DNA from: an uncultured Lachnospiraceae bacterium
GTDB taxonomy: Bacteria; Bacillota; Clostridia; Lachnospirales; Lachnospiraceae
Length of the DNA stretch: 64,000 nt
Assembly: GCA_910583605.1 (NCBI GenBank)
Contig: CAJTXN010000008.1
Span: 36,799 to 100,798 of the forward strand
Reading direction: 5' to 3'
The notes under the pieces are model-generated. The model searched no databases, was not told the origin of the DNA, and saw only the letters and a program-made list of their open reading frames with translations. The position numbers and the translations under genes were made by a program. Every line of letters starts with the position of its first letter. Position 1 is the stretch's first letter. This document shows, piece after piece, positions 8,648 to 18,246 of this stretch.

Positions 8648-9982
8648 ATGGGAAAATATTTTGGTACCGATGGATTTCGGGGAGAGGCAAATGTCACTCT
8701 GACAGTGGAGCATGCATTTAAGGTAGGAAGATATCTGGGATGGTATTATTCGAAAGAACATAAGGCAAAAGTGGTTATTGGAAAAGATACCAGAAGAAGC
8801 AGTTATATGTTTGAATATGCTCTGGTAGCGGGACTGACTGCCTCCGGTGCGGATGTTTATCTGCTTCATGTTACCACAACTCCAAGTGTATCCTATGTGG
8901 TCAGAACAGAGGAATTTGATTTGGGAATTATGATATCCGCCAGCCATAATCCGTTTTATGACAACGGAATTAAAGTCATTAATTCACGGGGACAAAAACT
9001 GGAAGCCTCTGTGGAGGAACTGATTGAGCGGTATATAGACGGAGAGAACGGAGAAATTCCTTTTGCTTTAAGAGAAAATATCGGAAGAACCGTTGATTAT
9101 GCGGTGGGCAGAAACCGTTATATCGGATACCTCATATCCATAGCAACCCGTTCCTTTAAGGATAAACGGGTGGCATTGGACTGTTCCAACGGAAGTGCTT
9201 CATCCATTGCTAAAAATGTATTCGACGCTCTTGGCGCAAAAACCTATGTGATTAATAACGAGCCGGACGGAACAAATATTAATAATAACTGCGGTTCCAC
9301 CCATATAGAAATATTACAGAATTATGTGAAAGATAATCATCTGGATGTTGGATTTGCTTATGACGGAGATGCCGACCGGTGTATTGCAGTTGATGAGAAC
9401 GGAGAAGTTGTTGACGGAGATACGATAATGTATATCTCAGGTGTTTATATGAAAGAGCACGGTCAGCTGGAAAACGATACCATTGTAACTACGGTTATGT
9501 CAAACATCGGACTTTATATGGCGCTGGACGAAAAAGGAATCCGATATGAAAAGACGGCGGTTGGCGATAAATATGTATGCGAAAACATGATGGCAAACGG
9601 CTATTGTCTGGGTGGAGAACAGTCGGGACATATTATTTTCAGCAAACACGCAACCACCGGCGACGGAATACTGACATCCTTAAAACTGATGGAAGCAATG
9701 TTGGAGAATAAGTCCACCCTTGGTACACTGAGAAGGGACTTAAAGATTTATCCACAGCTTCTTGTAAATGTTCAGGTACCGGATAAAAATAAGATTATGG
9801 AAAATGAAGAGATTATCCGTATTTCTAAACAGGTGGAAGAGGAGCTTGGCAGAAAAGGCAGACTGCTGCTGCGTCCCAGCGGTACGGAAAGTCTGATCCG
9901 TGTAATGGTTGAGGCGGAAACAGACGAAATTTGTAAAAAATATGTTGATTTAGTAGTTGAAAAAATCAAAGGAATTGTATAG
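8648..9982 (+). CDS. glmM: Phosphoglucosamine mutase GlmM
   Basis: Converts glucosamine-6-phosphate to glucosamine-1-phosphate for peptidoglycan and cell-wall sugar synthesis. The 444-residue protein shows the phosphoserine loop ISASHNPF (about residue 98), the metal loop DGDADR (about 238) and the phosphate-binding loop RPSGTESLIRV near the C-terminus. ATG at 8648 is chosen over an in-frame TTG at 8642 because AAAGGAA lies at the right distance. GlmM is also a known inhibitor of CdaA, fitting its place in this operon. Confidence 0.96.
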   Translation: MGKYFGTDGFRGEANVTLTVEHAFKVGRYLGWYYSKEHKAKVVIGKDTRRSSYMFEYALVAGLTASGADVYLLHVTTTPSVSYVVRTEEFDLGIMISASHNPFYDNGIKVINSRGQKLEASVEELIERYIDGENGEIPFALRENIGRTVDYAVGRNRYIGYLISIATRSFKDKRVALDCSNGSASSIAKNVFDALGAKTYVINNEPDGTNINNNCGSTHIEILQNYVKDNHLDVGFAYDGDADRCIAVDENGEVVDGDTIMYISGVYMKEHGQLENDTIVTTVMSNIGLYMALDEKGIRYEKTAVGDKYVCENMMANGYCLGGEQSGHIIFSKHATTGDGILTSLKLMEAMLENKSTLGTLRRDLKIYPQLLVNVQVPDKNKIMENEEIIRISKQVEEELGRKGRLLLRPSGTESLIRVMVEAETDEICKKYVDLVVEKIKGIV

Positions 9983-10027
9983 AATAGCCTATAAGTTGTT
10001 TATACTTGGTATAGAATGGAAGATTAT

Positions 10028-10972
10028 ATGCAGGATAACAGATATATTGTGGATGTTATAATCCCGACATATAAGCCTGATGAAAGAATATGGAAGCTGT
10101 TGGAACGGCTGGAAAAGCAGACTTATGTGATAAATAAGATAATTATAATAAATACGGATGAATCATGTATTGATACTGCCAGAATCGCAGAAATGGAAAA
10201 AGTTGAGATTCATCATATTCGTTTGGATGAGTTTGATCATGGTACCTCCAGAAATTACGGCATTACATTTTCAAACGCGGATATCGTTGTATTTATGACT
10301 CAGGATGCAGTTCCTGAGAATAAATACATGATTGAAGAATTAATCCGTCCTTTTGGAGATGAAGAAGTTTATGTAACTTATGGCAGACAGATTCCAATGC
10401 AGCACTGCACTTATATAGAAGCATATACCAGACAATTTAATTATCCTGATACAGATATAGTAAAAACAAAAGAAAATATAAAAAGTATGGGGATAAAAAC
10501 ATATTTCAGTTCTGATGTCTGTGCAGCATACCGGCGGGAACGACAGATAGAGCTGGGCGGTTTTCCGAGAACCATATTTAATGAAGATTCCATTTTTGCG
10601 GCAAAAGTAATTCAGGCAGGCAAGAAAGTATATTATACTTCAAAAGCCTGTGTGATACATTCCCATAATTATACCTATATACAGCAGTTTAACCGGAATT
10701 TTGATATTGGCGTATCGCATAAAGATTTTGAAGAGGTGTTTGGAACCGTGAAATCTGAAGACGAGGGTATAAAGCTTGTCAAACAGACTGCAAAATATCT
10801 GATTGGAAAGGGTAAGTGGTATCTGATACCGGACATGCTTATACGGAGCGGTTTTAAATTTATAGGCTATGTTATGGGAAAACAATACAGACATCTTCCG
10901 AAAAAAATGGTTTTACGATGTACTTCTACAAAACAATACTGGGCAAAGAATTCATGGAAGGAGACGCGGTAA
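10028..10972 (+). CDS. Glycosyltransferase family 2 (rhamnosyltransferase-like)
   Basis: A 314-residue GT-A enzyme. It starts VDVIIPTYKPDERI, has the acceptor or metal region FMTQDAVPEN near residue 95, and the late acidic motif FNEDSIFAAKV typical of the GT2 catalytic base. The C-terminal part matches rhamnosyltransferase-type proteins. ATG 10028 has GGAAG five bases upstream; an earlier in-frame ATG at 10016 is possible. galE follows after 16 bases, suggesting that both serve cell-surface glycan synthesis. The exact donor sugar is not readable. Confidence 0.85.
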   Translation: MQDNRYIVDVIIPTYKPDERIWKLLERLEKQTYVINKIIIINTDESCIDTARIAEMEKVEIHHIRLDEFDHGTSRNYGITFSNADIVVFMTQDAVPENKYMIEELIRPFGDEEVYVTYGRQIPMQHCTYIEAYTRQFNYPDTDIVKTKENIKSMGIKTYFSSDVCAAYRRERQIELGGFPRTIFNEDSIFAAKVIQAGKKVYYTSKACVIHSHNYTYIQQFNRNFDIGVSHKDFEEVFGTVKSEDEGIKLVKQTAKYLIGKGKWYLIPDMLIRSGFKFIGYVMGKQYRHLPKKMVLRCTSTKQYWAKNSWKETR

Positions 10973-10988
10973 CTGCCGCAAAAGTAAA

Positions 10989-12005
10989 ATGAAAATTTTA
11001 GTGACCGGAGGAGCCGGATATATTGGTTCCCATACCTGTTTGGAACTTTTAAATCACAATTATGAAGTAGTGGTTTTGGATAATTTCTGTAATTCTTCAA
11101 TGGAATCCATTCGAAGAGTAGAGAAAATTACCGGAAAGAAAATCATATTTTATGAAGCGGATATGGCGGACCGCAACAAACTCAATGAAATCTTTGAAAA
11201 GGAAACCATAGATGCGGTGATTCATTTTGCAGGACTGAAAGCGGTGGGTGAATCCGTTTCCATGCCTCTGGAATATTTTATAAACAATATATCCGGTACC
11301 CTGACAATGCTGGATGTCATGCGGAACCATAATATAAAGAATATTGTGTTCAGTTCATCTGCAACGGTTTACGGTACTCCGGAAACCGTTCCGATCAAGG
11401 AAGAATTTCCGTTGTCCGTTACGAATCCTTATGGCAGAACCAAGCTTATGCTGGAGGAGATTTTCCGGGATCTGTATGTATCGGATAACAGCTGGAATAT
11501 TATTTTACTGCGGTATTTTAATCCTATCGGCGCCCATGAAAGCGGTCTGATCGGGGAGGACCCGAACGGAATCCCGAACAATCTTTTGCCGTATATTACA
11601 AAGGTGTCTATTGGAGAACTTCCGGTGCTGCATGTATTTGGTGATGATTATGATACGCCGGACGGAACCTGTATCCGGGACTATATTCATGTGGTTGACC
11701 TGGCGAGAGGTCATGTGAAAGCTATTGAGAAGCTGGCAGAACCGGTGGGTGTCCGGGAATATAATCTGGGTACCGGAAACGGATACAGTGTATTGGAAGT
11801 GATACGGAATTTTGAAGCGGCCTCCGGCGTCAGAGTACCGTATGAAATAGCACCGAGAAGACCGGGAGACGTGGCGGTGTGCTATGCCGATGCTGCAAGA
11901 GCGAAGGAAGAACTGGGATTTATGGCGGAATACGATATCAGACGGATGTGCGAGGATTCCTACCGCTGGCAGAAACAAAATCCGAAAGGATACAAAGACT
12001 TGTAA
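10989..12005 (+). CDS. galE: UDP-glucose 4-epimerase
   Basis: Interconverts UDP-glucose and UDP-galactose. The 338-residue short-chain dehydrogenase fold shows the NAD motif TGGAGYIGSH at residue 6, the catalytic Ser region FSSSATVYG, YGRTK carrying the catalytic Tyr and Lys, and the GalE signature LRYFNPIGAHESG. The start at 10989 fits the conserved N-terminus; the longer frame from 10869 would lie inside the preceding gene. The ribosome site is weak, consistent with coupling to the glycosyltransferase upstream. Confidence 0.95.
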   Translation: MKILVTGGAGYIGSHTCLELLNHNYEVVVLDNFCNSSMESIRRVEKITGKKIIFYEADMADRNKLNEIFEKETIDAVIHFAGLKAVGESVSMPLEYFINNISGTLTMLDVMRNHNIKNIVFSSSATVYGTPETVPIKEEFPLSVTNPYGRTKLMLEEIFRDLYVSDNSWNIILLRYFNPIGAHESGLIGEDPNGIPNNLLPYITKVSIGELPVLHVFGDDYDTPDGTCIRDYIHVVDLARGHVKAIEKLAEPVGVREYNLGTGNGYSVLEVIRNFEAASGVRVPYEIAPRRPGDVAVCYADAARAKEELGFMAEYDIRRMCEDSYRWQKQNPKGYKDL

Positions 12006-12028
12006 AAAAAGATTTTCAGTGATATAAT
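12000..12028 (+). promoter_or_regulatory. Promoter upstream of leuA
   Basis: -35 TTGTAA (12000-12005, overlapping the galE stop), a 17-base spacer, and -10 TATAAT (12023-12028) with an extended TG. It leaves a leader of about 165 bases before leuA. I see no T-box core, no leucine-rich leader peptide and no known riboswitch in that leader. Confidence 0.65.
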
Positions 12029-12198
12029 CTTACGATAAATAAAGAGAAAAGGACTGATTTGGATGGGACTAACAGAAGTCTGAAAGTTAAGATTAAGATT
12101 TTAAAAAAGTATAGTGTGATTTATCGACTCCGTTGCTTTAAGGATATAGAATAAATGTATTGAATAAATATCAAAACGGAGAAGAAAGGAAGCTAAAA

Positions 12199-13872
12199 AT
12201 GTTAAATTATAAAAAATATAAAAGAGTTCCGGTGGTCAGTCTGCCGGAACGGGAGTGGCCGAATAAGGAAATTATGAAAGCGCCTGTCTGGTGCAGTGTT
12301 GACTTAAGAGACGGAAATCAGGCATTGATCGAACCAATGGTAGTGGAAGAGAAGATAGAATTCTTTAATATGCTGGTAAAGCTTGGATTTAAGGAAATAG
12401 AAATCGGATTTCCGTCGGCCTCCCAGATAGAGTATGACTTCCTGAGACAGTTAGTTGACCGGAAACTGATTCCGGATGATGTGACAGTACAGGTATTGGT
12501 ACAGTGCCGGGAGCATCTGATTGAAAAGACTTTTGAGTCTTTACAGGGAATTAAACAGGCGATTGTACATATCTACAATTCCACGTCCACACTTCAGAGA
12601 GAAGTGGTATTTGGAAAAGAACGGGAAGAAATCAAGCAAATCGCAGTGGAAGGAACGAAACTGGTAAAACAATATGCCAAAGATTTTCCGGGAAAAATCA
12701 TACTGGAATATTCCCCGGAGAGTTTTACAGGTACGGAACTGGATTTTGCACTGGATATCTGTACGGCCGTTCAGGATGAATGGCAGCCGACACCGGATAA
12801 TAAGCTTATTATAAATCTGCCGGCAACCGTGGAAATGACAACGCCAAATGTTTATGCAGACCAGATTGAATGGATGAATAAGCATTTTAAGGACCGAGAC
12901 AGTATTATTTTAAGTGTACACCCTCATAATGACAGAGGAACCGGTATTGCGGCAACGGAACTGGCATTGCTGGCCGGAGCTGACCGGGTAGAGGGTACTC
13001 TGTTCGGAAACGGTGAGAGAACCGGTAATGTAGATGTTCTTACACTGGCATATAATATGTTTTCCCAGGGCATTAATCCGGAACTGGAATTAGAGCATAT
13101 CAACAGTATTATAGAAGTTTATGAAAGATGTTGTAAGATGACTGTGGATATGAGACATCCGTATGCGGGAAAATTAGTGTTTACCGCATTTTCAGGTTCT
13201 CATCAGGATGCAATCAACAAAGGCATGAAGGCAATGGCGAAGAGAAATGACGGTATCTGGGAAGTGCCGTATCTGCCGATTGACCCTTCGGATGTGGGCA
13301 GAGAATATGAGCCGATTGTAAGAATTAACAGCCAGTCCGGCAAGGGTGGAGTTGCTTTTGTTATGGACACCTGTTTTGGCTATAAACTTCCAAAAGGTAT
13401 GCATAAGGAATTTGCGGATGTAATACAAAAGATTGCAGAGGCACAGGGAGAAGTTGCACCGGATACAATTATGGAGAAATTCAGTGAAGAATATCTGGTG
13501 GCAAAGACTCCGCGGGAATATCCGTTTGAATTTGAAAGCTGTCAGGTAGTAGACAGTGGAGAAACGGATTCCGTTGCAAAATTAACGTTTAAATATAAAG
13601 GCGAAAAGAAATATGTGGAATCGGTAGGAAACGGTCCGATTGATGCGGTGCATCGGGCAATCAAACAGGAAACCGGTATAGATGTGAAAATACTGGATTA
13701 TACCGAACATACTCTGGGAGAAGGCTCCCATGCCAAAGCGGCAGCATATATTCAGATGCTGGATAAAAAGACAGGAAAGACCACGTTTGGTGTCGGGGTA
13801 AGCTCCAATATTACAAGGGCTTCCATTCGGGCCATATTCAGTGCGTTGGACAGACTGGATAAAATGAATTAG
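12199..13872 (+). CDS. leuA: 2-isopropylmalate synthase (long LeuA form)
   Basis: Condenses 2-oxoisovalerate with acetyl-CoA, the first step of leucine synthesis. The 557-residue protein has the catalytic barrel (metal and substrate motif CSVDLRDGNQALIEPM near residue 34; VHPHNDRGT near 240; GNGERTGN near 275) and a C-terminal LeuA regulatory domain from about residue 430. The start at 12199 is preceded by GAAAGGA. The N-terminus with KRVPVVSLPEREWP matches the long actinobacterial/clostridial LeuA form. It stands alone, followed by a terminator. Confidence 0.95.
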   Translation: MLNYKKYKRVPVVSLPEREWPNKEIMKAPVWCSVDLRDGNQALIEPMVVEEKIEFFNMLVKLGFKEIEIGFPSASQIEYDFLRQLVDRKLIPDDVTVQVLVQCREHLIEKTFESLQGIKQAIVHIYNSTSTLQREVVFGKEREEIKQIAVEGTKLVKQYAKDFPGKIILEYSPESFTGTELDFALDICTAVQDEWQPTPDNKLIINLPATVEMTTPNVYADQIEWMNKHFKDRDSIILSVHPHNDRGTGIAATELALLAGADRVEGTLFGNGERTGNVDVLTLAYNMFSQGINPELELEHINSIIEVYERCCKMTVDMRHPYAGKLVFTAFSGSHQDAINKGMKAMAKRNDGIWEVPYLPIDPSDVGREYEPIVRINSQSGKGGVAFVMDTCFGYKLPKGMHKEFADVIQKIAEAQGEVAPDTIMEKFSEEYLVAKTPREYPFEFESCQVVDSGETDSVAKLTFKYKGEKKYVESVGNGPIDAVHRAIKQETGIDVKILDYTEHTLGEGSHAKAAAYIQMLDKKTGKTTFGVGVSSNITRASIRAIFSALDRLDKMN

Positions 13873-13877
13873 GGTTG

Positions 13878-13923
13878 AAAAATCCGGCTTGCACATCAAA
13901 AGGATGTGTGGGCCGGATTTTTT
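13878..13923 (+). terminator. Intrinsic terminator after leuA
   Basis: The stem AATCCGGC / GCCGGATT carries an inner stem CACATC / GATGTG and is followed by a T-run. It closes the core region ahead of the AT-rich cluster. Confidence 0.9.
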
Positions 13924-14009
13924 ATGTGGAAATGTAGCAGATATGAAAATTTTCTTACAAATATCGTGTTTGCAGATGCGATATAAATCTGCGGTTGAAT
14001 TAATTATTA

Positions 14010-14038
14010 TTGACTATATTAAATTTTATTGTTATAAT
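14010..14038 (+). promoter_or_regulatory. Strong promoter of the AT-rich biosynthetic operon
   Basis: -35 TTGACT (14010-14015), a 17-base AT-rich spacer and consensus -10 TATAAT (14033-14038). Transcription would start near 14045, giving a leader of about 110 bases that contains a terminator hairpin. The remainder of 13924-14157 shows no gene. Confidence 0.8.
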
Positions 14039-14069
14039 CTGACTATAAAATACGAGATGAAAATATAGG

Positions 14070-14130
14070 AAACACTTAATTTACAGAAGATACTTGCAAT
14101 GATTGCATTTTGTAAATCAGGTGTTTTTTT
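14070..14130 (+). terminator. Leader terminator (attenuator) before the biosynthetic operon
   Basis: AAACACTTAATTTACA pairs with TGTAAATCAGGTGTTT over 16 positions (one G-T pair, one mismatch). The long loop contains a second palindrome, TGCAATGATTGCA. A run of seven T follows. It lies between the promoter at 14010-14038 and the first start codon at 14158, so most transcripts should stop unless antitermination occurs. Known processive antiterminators such as LoaP act on long biosynthetic operons of Firmicutes; no such gene is in the window. Confidence 0.8.
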
Positions 14131-14157
14131 ATATTGAAAAATTAAGGGAGGTATTGT

Positions 14158-15240
14158 ATGAGAGAGGAAATTAAATTGATTTTACTTGGATCGATTTCAA
14201 ACAGAACAGAAGAAGAAGAGATGTTGTTTGAAAAAATATTAAAGCAGAAACTTGATTGGGCCTGGATAACGGGACAGTTAATCCGTCACAGGCTGAATGG
14301 GAATTTTTATTCATGCATGACAAAAAAACAAAGAGGATACATAATTGATAAGGTTAGACAAACATTTGATATGTTATCATGTTGTTATGAAGCATGTAAC
14401 AGGATAAATCTGGATTTTATACAGCAGTTATTTGAAAAGTGTAATAAAGCGGACATTCCGGTTGCAGGACTGAAGGGTGTGATTTTCAATACAACCATAT
14501 ATCCTTTATCGTCCAGAAAGTCAAACGACGTAGATGTTTTGGTGAGAGAAAAAGATTTGAGCGTTTTTGATCAAATTATGTGTGAAATGGGATTTATCCA
14601 AAGTCTGGATGGTGGTCGCAGTGAGGCATCAAAAAAGGATAAAATAATTCAAAGAATGAATCATCACGATTTGGTTCCGTACTTTAAAAGAATTGAATTA
14701 CCCTATATGGATTGTATAAAAGTGGATGTGAATTTTCAATTTGATACAAATGAAAATGAAATAACGGATCAAATATTATCGGACGGTCTTCAGATATATA
14801 AGGGGAACGGTTATGAGGTTCAGGGATTGGTCTGGCAAAATCATCTTTCTCATTTATGCGTTCACTTTTACAGAGAGGCATCCAACTCATTATGGACAAG
14901 CACAGCCAGAGATGTGGATCTATATAAATTGGTGGATATTCAAAATACATTTCGAACTTATTCCAGAGAGGAATTAATTAATTGGGTAAATAGTGTTCAG
15001 AACTATAGTCTGAACAAGCAATGTTATTTTACATTATATTATTTAAATCAATTTTATCCATGTAAAACATATTCAGAAGTTATGAATTTAATAGAGCCAA
15101 CAGATTTAAGTTTTATTTCTGAAGTTCGGATAAGTGGAGAAAACAGAGTAGAAGAGAGAAAGACAAATTTTTTTGACCAGACGTTTAATATGGATTATGG
15201 AACAAATTTTTTGGATTTTGATTTATCACGTGTTTTTTAA
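14158..15240 (+). CDS. Nucleotidyltransferase family protein (PF14907-like)
   Basis: First gene of the AT-rich operon, 360 residues, with ribosome site AAGGGAGG. The motif GLKGVIFNTTIYP followed by SNDVDVLV (about residues 107-130) matches the G-K-G...D-x-D layout of the uncharacterised nucleotidyltransferase family often found in RiPP and sugar clusters. A later HLCVHFYREA segment with RDVDLYKLVD also fits that family. It probably transfers a nucleotide or phosphate group to a small molecule or peptide; the substrate is not known. The family call is from motif recall. Confidence 0.75.
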   Translation: MREEIKLILLGSISNRTEEEEMLFEKILKQKLDWAWITGQLIRHRLNGNFYSCMTKKQRGYIIDKVRQTFDMLSCCYEACNRINLDFIQQLFEKCNKADIPVAGLKGVIFNTTIYPLSSRKSNDVDVLVREKDLSVFDQIMCEMGFIQSLDGGRSEASKKDKIIQRMNHHDLVPYFKRIELPYMDCIKVDVNFQFDTNENEITDQILSDGLQIYKGNGYEVQGLVWQNHLSHLCVHFYREASNSLWTSTARDVDLYKLVDIQNTFRTYSREELINWVNSVQNYSLNKQCYFTLYYLNQFYPCKTYSEVMNLIEPTDLSFISEVRISGENRVEERKTNFFDQTFNMDYGTNFLDFDLSRVF

Positions 15241-15288
15241 AAAATTTATAAAAAATTGTAATACTATATAAAAAAGAGGGTTGGATAA

Positions 15289-16242
15289 ATGTTTGATAGA
15301 AGTTATTCATATTATAATGAAGCATTAAGCTTATTTTGCGGGGAAATATGTAATTCACCGAGAATGGCTATTATTTATCCTGTGTATGGATGTAATTTTT
15401 CATGTGTGGGATGTTTATGTTCGGATTTTAACATGGAAAAGGTATATATGGATTTAGAGAAATTTAAAGAATTAACAATTCAGTTAAAACATCAGGGTGT
15501 GAAATCTATTGAATTTTGTGGAGGCGGGGAACCGCTGTTACATCCTCACATTTGTGAAATGATATCCTGGATTACTGACAATCTTCACATGAATTTGGGA
15601 ATAATTACCAATGGATCGTTATTAACAGAGCAATTATCATATTATATTGTTACTCGTGCCAGTTATATACGAGTTTCATTATATGATAATAGTTATCATG
15701 ATGTTATGAAAAAAGTGGAACGACTGATTTCTATTAAGAAATCTGTGGATAGTGATATAGTTATCGGAACAAAATTTTTGATTAATAAACACAATGAAGA
15801 ACTGGTGTTAGAGCGTGTAAAGGAAGTTGCAGAAAATGAAGGAATTAATCATGTGTCTGTAAAGGGATTGAGAGAAAATGATATAGTCGAAGATTATACA
15901 GAAATCGGTGCCCAAATTAATGAACTGGGTTATGAAAAAGTACATGCGAATTTGAAAAAGAGTCGTCTGAAAGGCAGATGCTGGATGGCTCCAATACATA
16001 CGCTTATTGATCCGTTGGGAGATGTATATATATGCTGTTATTATATGGACAGAAAGAACGATCATTGTATTGGTAACGCATTTGAAAAGCCATTTACCGA
16101 AATTTGGGGAAGCAGGGAACATCTGAAGAAAAATAGCAATATAGATCCGGTTAAATGCAATGTTTATGATTGCAGATGGCATGAATACAATAGTAAGATG
16201 TTATCATTATTAAAAAACAATACTCATCATCAGTTTTGTTGA
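15289..16242 (+). CDS. Radical SAM/SPASM enzyme
   Basis: A 317-residue protein with the iron-sulfur motif Cys35-x3-Cys39-x2-Cys42 in GCNFSCVGCLCS, followed by FCGGGEPLLHP, the SAM-binding GGE motif. The C-terminal part has a SPASM-like Cys pattern: GRCWMAPIHTLIDPLGDVYICC and later KCNVYDCRW (ligands for auxiliary clusters). Such enzymes generate a 5'-deoxyadenosyl radical to modify peptides or sugars. No precursor peptide gene is visible nearby, so a small-molecule or carrier-bound substrate is as likely as a peptide. RBS GAGGG upstream. Confidence 0.9.
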   Translation: MFDRSYSYYNEALSLFCGEICNSPRMAIIYPVYGCNFSCVGCLCSDFNMEKVYMDLEKFKELTIQLKHQGVKSIEFCGGGEPLLHPHICEMISWITDNLHMNLGIITNGSLLTEQLSYYIVTRASYIRVSLYDNSYHDVMKKVERLISIKKSVDSDIVIGTKFLINKHNEELVLERVKEVAENEGINHVSVKGLRENDIVEDYTEIGAQINELGYEKVHANLKKSRLKGRCWMAPIHTLIDPLGDVYICCYYMDRKNDHCIGNAFEKPFTEIWGSREHLKKNSNIDPVKCNVYDCRWHEYNSKMLSLLKNNTHHQFC

Positions 16243-16296
16243 TTTTTATGTTGATTATTCTCTAAAAAAATAGAAAAGTTGAGTAAAGGAAAAGTG

Positions 16297-17022
16297 ATGA
16301 AGATAATTGATTTATTAATTCTGGATAATATTGAAATAACAAAAATTGCAACAGAACCGAAGTATCGACAATTGGTACAGAGAAAAATAAAGCTGCTTTC
16401 ACGTGCTGCTGCCATAGCGGACGCAAATATTTCAAATTATTTTTTAATAGAAAATATTGATAATGATATAGATAAAGCAGAGCAAATAAATAATTTTGTG
16501 GAAACGCTTAACCAGGAGTGGTATGAGATAAAGAGAATTCAGTCAGTGACACGTGTTTCGAAAGCAGAACTTTTTAATGAATTAATGAATCTGGCTGAAG
16601 GCGAGATAATTGTAATAAGAGATTTTTTTGAAACAAATTTTTGTGGTTATGCCTGGATAACTAAGAATGACAATACTTATATTGAAGTGAGAAAAGGAGG
16701 ATTTTCCGGTTTTTGGAATTCAAAAGATATTCCGACGCATTATTTGATTCGACCAGGCGGTGAGATAATTGCAGAATATCTGTCGTATACAGATGGTTAT
16801 TACAGGTATGATTATGATAAAGGAAGATGGTGCTGGAGCCAAAATGAATCGTTAACAACGGAAATTGTTCGTCTGGATATGAAGTATTTTTCGAAAATTA
16901 ATTATATTTTAAGGAAAATCAATAATGACAGAGTAAATATGCATTTAGCATGGATAATCTCTGAAGAAGAATTAAAGGTGTTTGATTTGTATATTCCTAT
17001 AGGGGTTGGTGTGATTGAATGA
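16297..17022 (+). CDS. Stand-alone homologue of the middle domain of the PEP-synthase-like enzyme
   Basis: A 241-residue soluble protein. Residues about 116-232 (FCGYAWI...YIEVRKGGFSGFW...AWIISEEELKVFD) align by eye with residues about 380-490 of the protein at 19054-20952 (YCGFASV...YYIEVAKGGFTAFY...EWLLNENGVYLFD). It lacks the ATP-grasp and phosphohistidine parts. ATG 16297 is preceded by AAAGGA; the upstream TTG is not needed. It is probably a substrate-binding or adaptor subunit. The homology is read directly from the sequence, while the function is inferred. It overlaps the next gene by 4 bases. Confidence 0.7.
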   Translation: MKIIDLLILDNIEITKIATEPKYRQLVQRKIKLLSRAAAIADANISNYFLIENIDNDIDKAEQINNFVETLNQEWYEIKRIQSVTRVSKAELFNELMNLAEGEIIVIRDFFETNFCGYAWITKNDNTYIEVRKGGFSGFWNSKDIPTHYLIRPGGEIIAEYLSYTDGYYRYDYDKGRWCWSQNESLTTEIVRLDMKYFSKINYILRKINNDRVNMHLAWIISEEELKVFDLYIPIGVGVIE

Positions 17023-18245
17023 TTATATTAAGAATTACAGAATTTCTGTTGACATCATATTTACTATATAATTTAGTAAGAATACTGTTATCATACAAAA
17101 AAACAATACATTTAAAATCTTCAATAGAAGGAGCATTTTCTGACAAAAAAAGATATTTGATAATTATTCCGGTATACAAAGAGCAGGAAAGAATAGCTAA
17201 ATGCATTGAAAATATCGAGAGGTTAGATTGGGAGGCGTATAAGTTAGATGTATGTATATGTACAACACAGAAAGAACCTGTCGATGGGAATGATACACAG
17301 ACAGTTACAGAAAAAGTGCTTGCAGATGAAAAACTGAAGTACCGTTATGAAATCGTAAGATATCCTTATACAGATGGAAATATGGCGGAACAGGTTAATT
17401 ATGCATATACGCAGGTTGGAAGTAAATATGATATTATTTGCATTTATAATGCGGATTCTATGCCGGAAAGAGCATCAATCCGGTATGCGGATATATGTTT
17501 TAATAATAGGCAGACAGACTATGTTCAGCAGCGTGCAATATATTCGAATTATCAAAAAAATAATGTTTTTTCGGTAGGATACAGCATTTATCAGAGTATC
17601 TTTGAAATTAATAAAAACCTGATAAAGGATTTGAATCATAATGGTGAAAATGTTGTGGGGCGTGGGTTATATATACGTAAGAGTGCAATTATTGATAATA
17701 TATATCCTACGGATTTCTTTTGCGAGGATATGGCGCTGTCATTTGAATTAATTGAGACTGATAAAAAAATCACAACTATTCCGTGTTTTGAAATTAATGA
17801 GCCGCCTCAAAAATTGAAAGATATCATTAATCAACAATATGTGTGGTTTCATACTGCTATGAAGGTAAAAGAAATAATCCAGTATGTCATGAACAAATTT
17901 AATCGCACAGAGATTGGTTTAAATACGAAGAAAAAAGTATTTCGAAGAATAATAGATAATATTATCTGGGTTACAACTTCACCGCTTATGCTTATGATTG
18001 CAATATGTGATATCAGATATATTTTATGCATGTATGGTTATGCAGTATTACTTGTACTGACAGTTGATGCTTGTTATAAAGTGCGAAAATATAAGACAAT
18101 ATTATTTGACGCATTTTGTTGGATTTTATACTTGTTTGTCCTGAGTTTAGGACCAATCAAATGCCTGATAAAGAAATTGCCAATGTTATTTGGGGGTAAA
18201 GTATATGAGGAAAAATATAAAACGCCGAGAGTAAAGGAGAAATAA
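17019..18245 (+). CDS. Membrane glycosyltransferase family 2
   Basis: A 408-residue protein with one N-terminal membrane helix, a GT-A domain (YLIIIPVYKEQERI at about residue 46; NADSMP as the DxD-like site; FCEDMALSFEL; QQYVWFHTA in the position of the QxxRW motif) and three or four C-terminal helices. This is the layout of BcsA/N-acetylglucosaminyltransferase-like enzymes that act at the membrane. Arg of the QxxRW motif is replaced by Val, so it may transfer single sugars rather than polymerise. The start overlaps the previous gene. Confidence 0.82.
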   Translation: MIILRITEFLLTSYLLYNLVRILLSYKKTIHLKSSIEGAFSDKKRYLIIIPVYKEQERIAKCIENIERLDWEAYKLDVCICTTQKEPVDGNDTQTVTEKVLADEKLKYRYEIVRYPYTDGNMAEQVNYAYTQVGSKYDIICIYNADSMPERASIRYADICFNNRQTDYVQQRAIYSNYQKNNVFSVGYSIYQSIFEINKNLIKDLNHNGENVVGRGLYIRKSAIIDNIYPTDFFCEDMALSFELIETDKKITTIPCFEINEPPQKLKDIINQQYVWFHTAMKVKEIIQYVMNKFNRTEIGLNTKKKVFRRIIDNIIWVTTSPLMLMIAICDIRYILCMYGYAVLLVLTVDACYKVRKYKTILFDAFCWILYLFVLSLGPIKCLIKKLPMLFGGKVYEEKYKTPRVKEK

Positions 18246-18246
18246 T

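Noticed and set aside
12006..12198. T-box or leucine attenuator before leuA
   Set aside because: No GGTGG core, terminator or leucine-rich leader peptide was found in this 193-base stretch.
15241..16296. RiPP precursor peptide near the radical SAM gene
   Set aside because: The gaps on either side of the radical SAM gene are under 60 bases and hold no short ORF with a ribosome site, so I do not call it a RiPP system.
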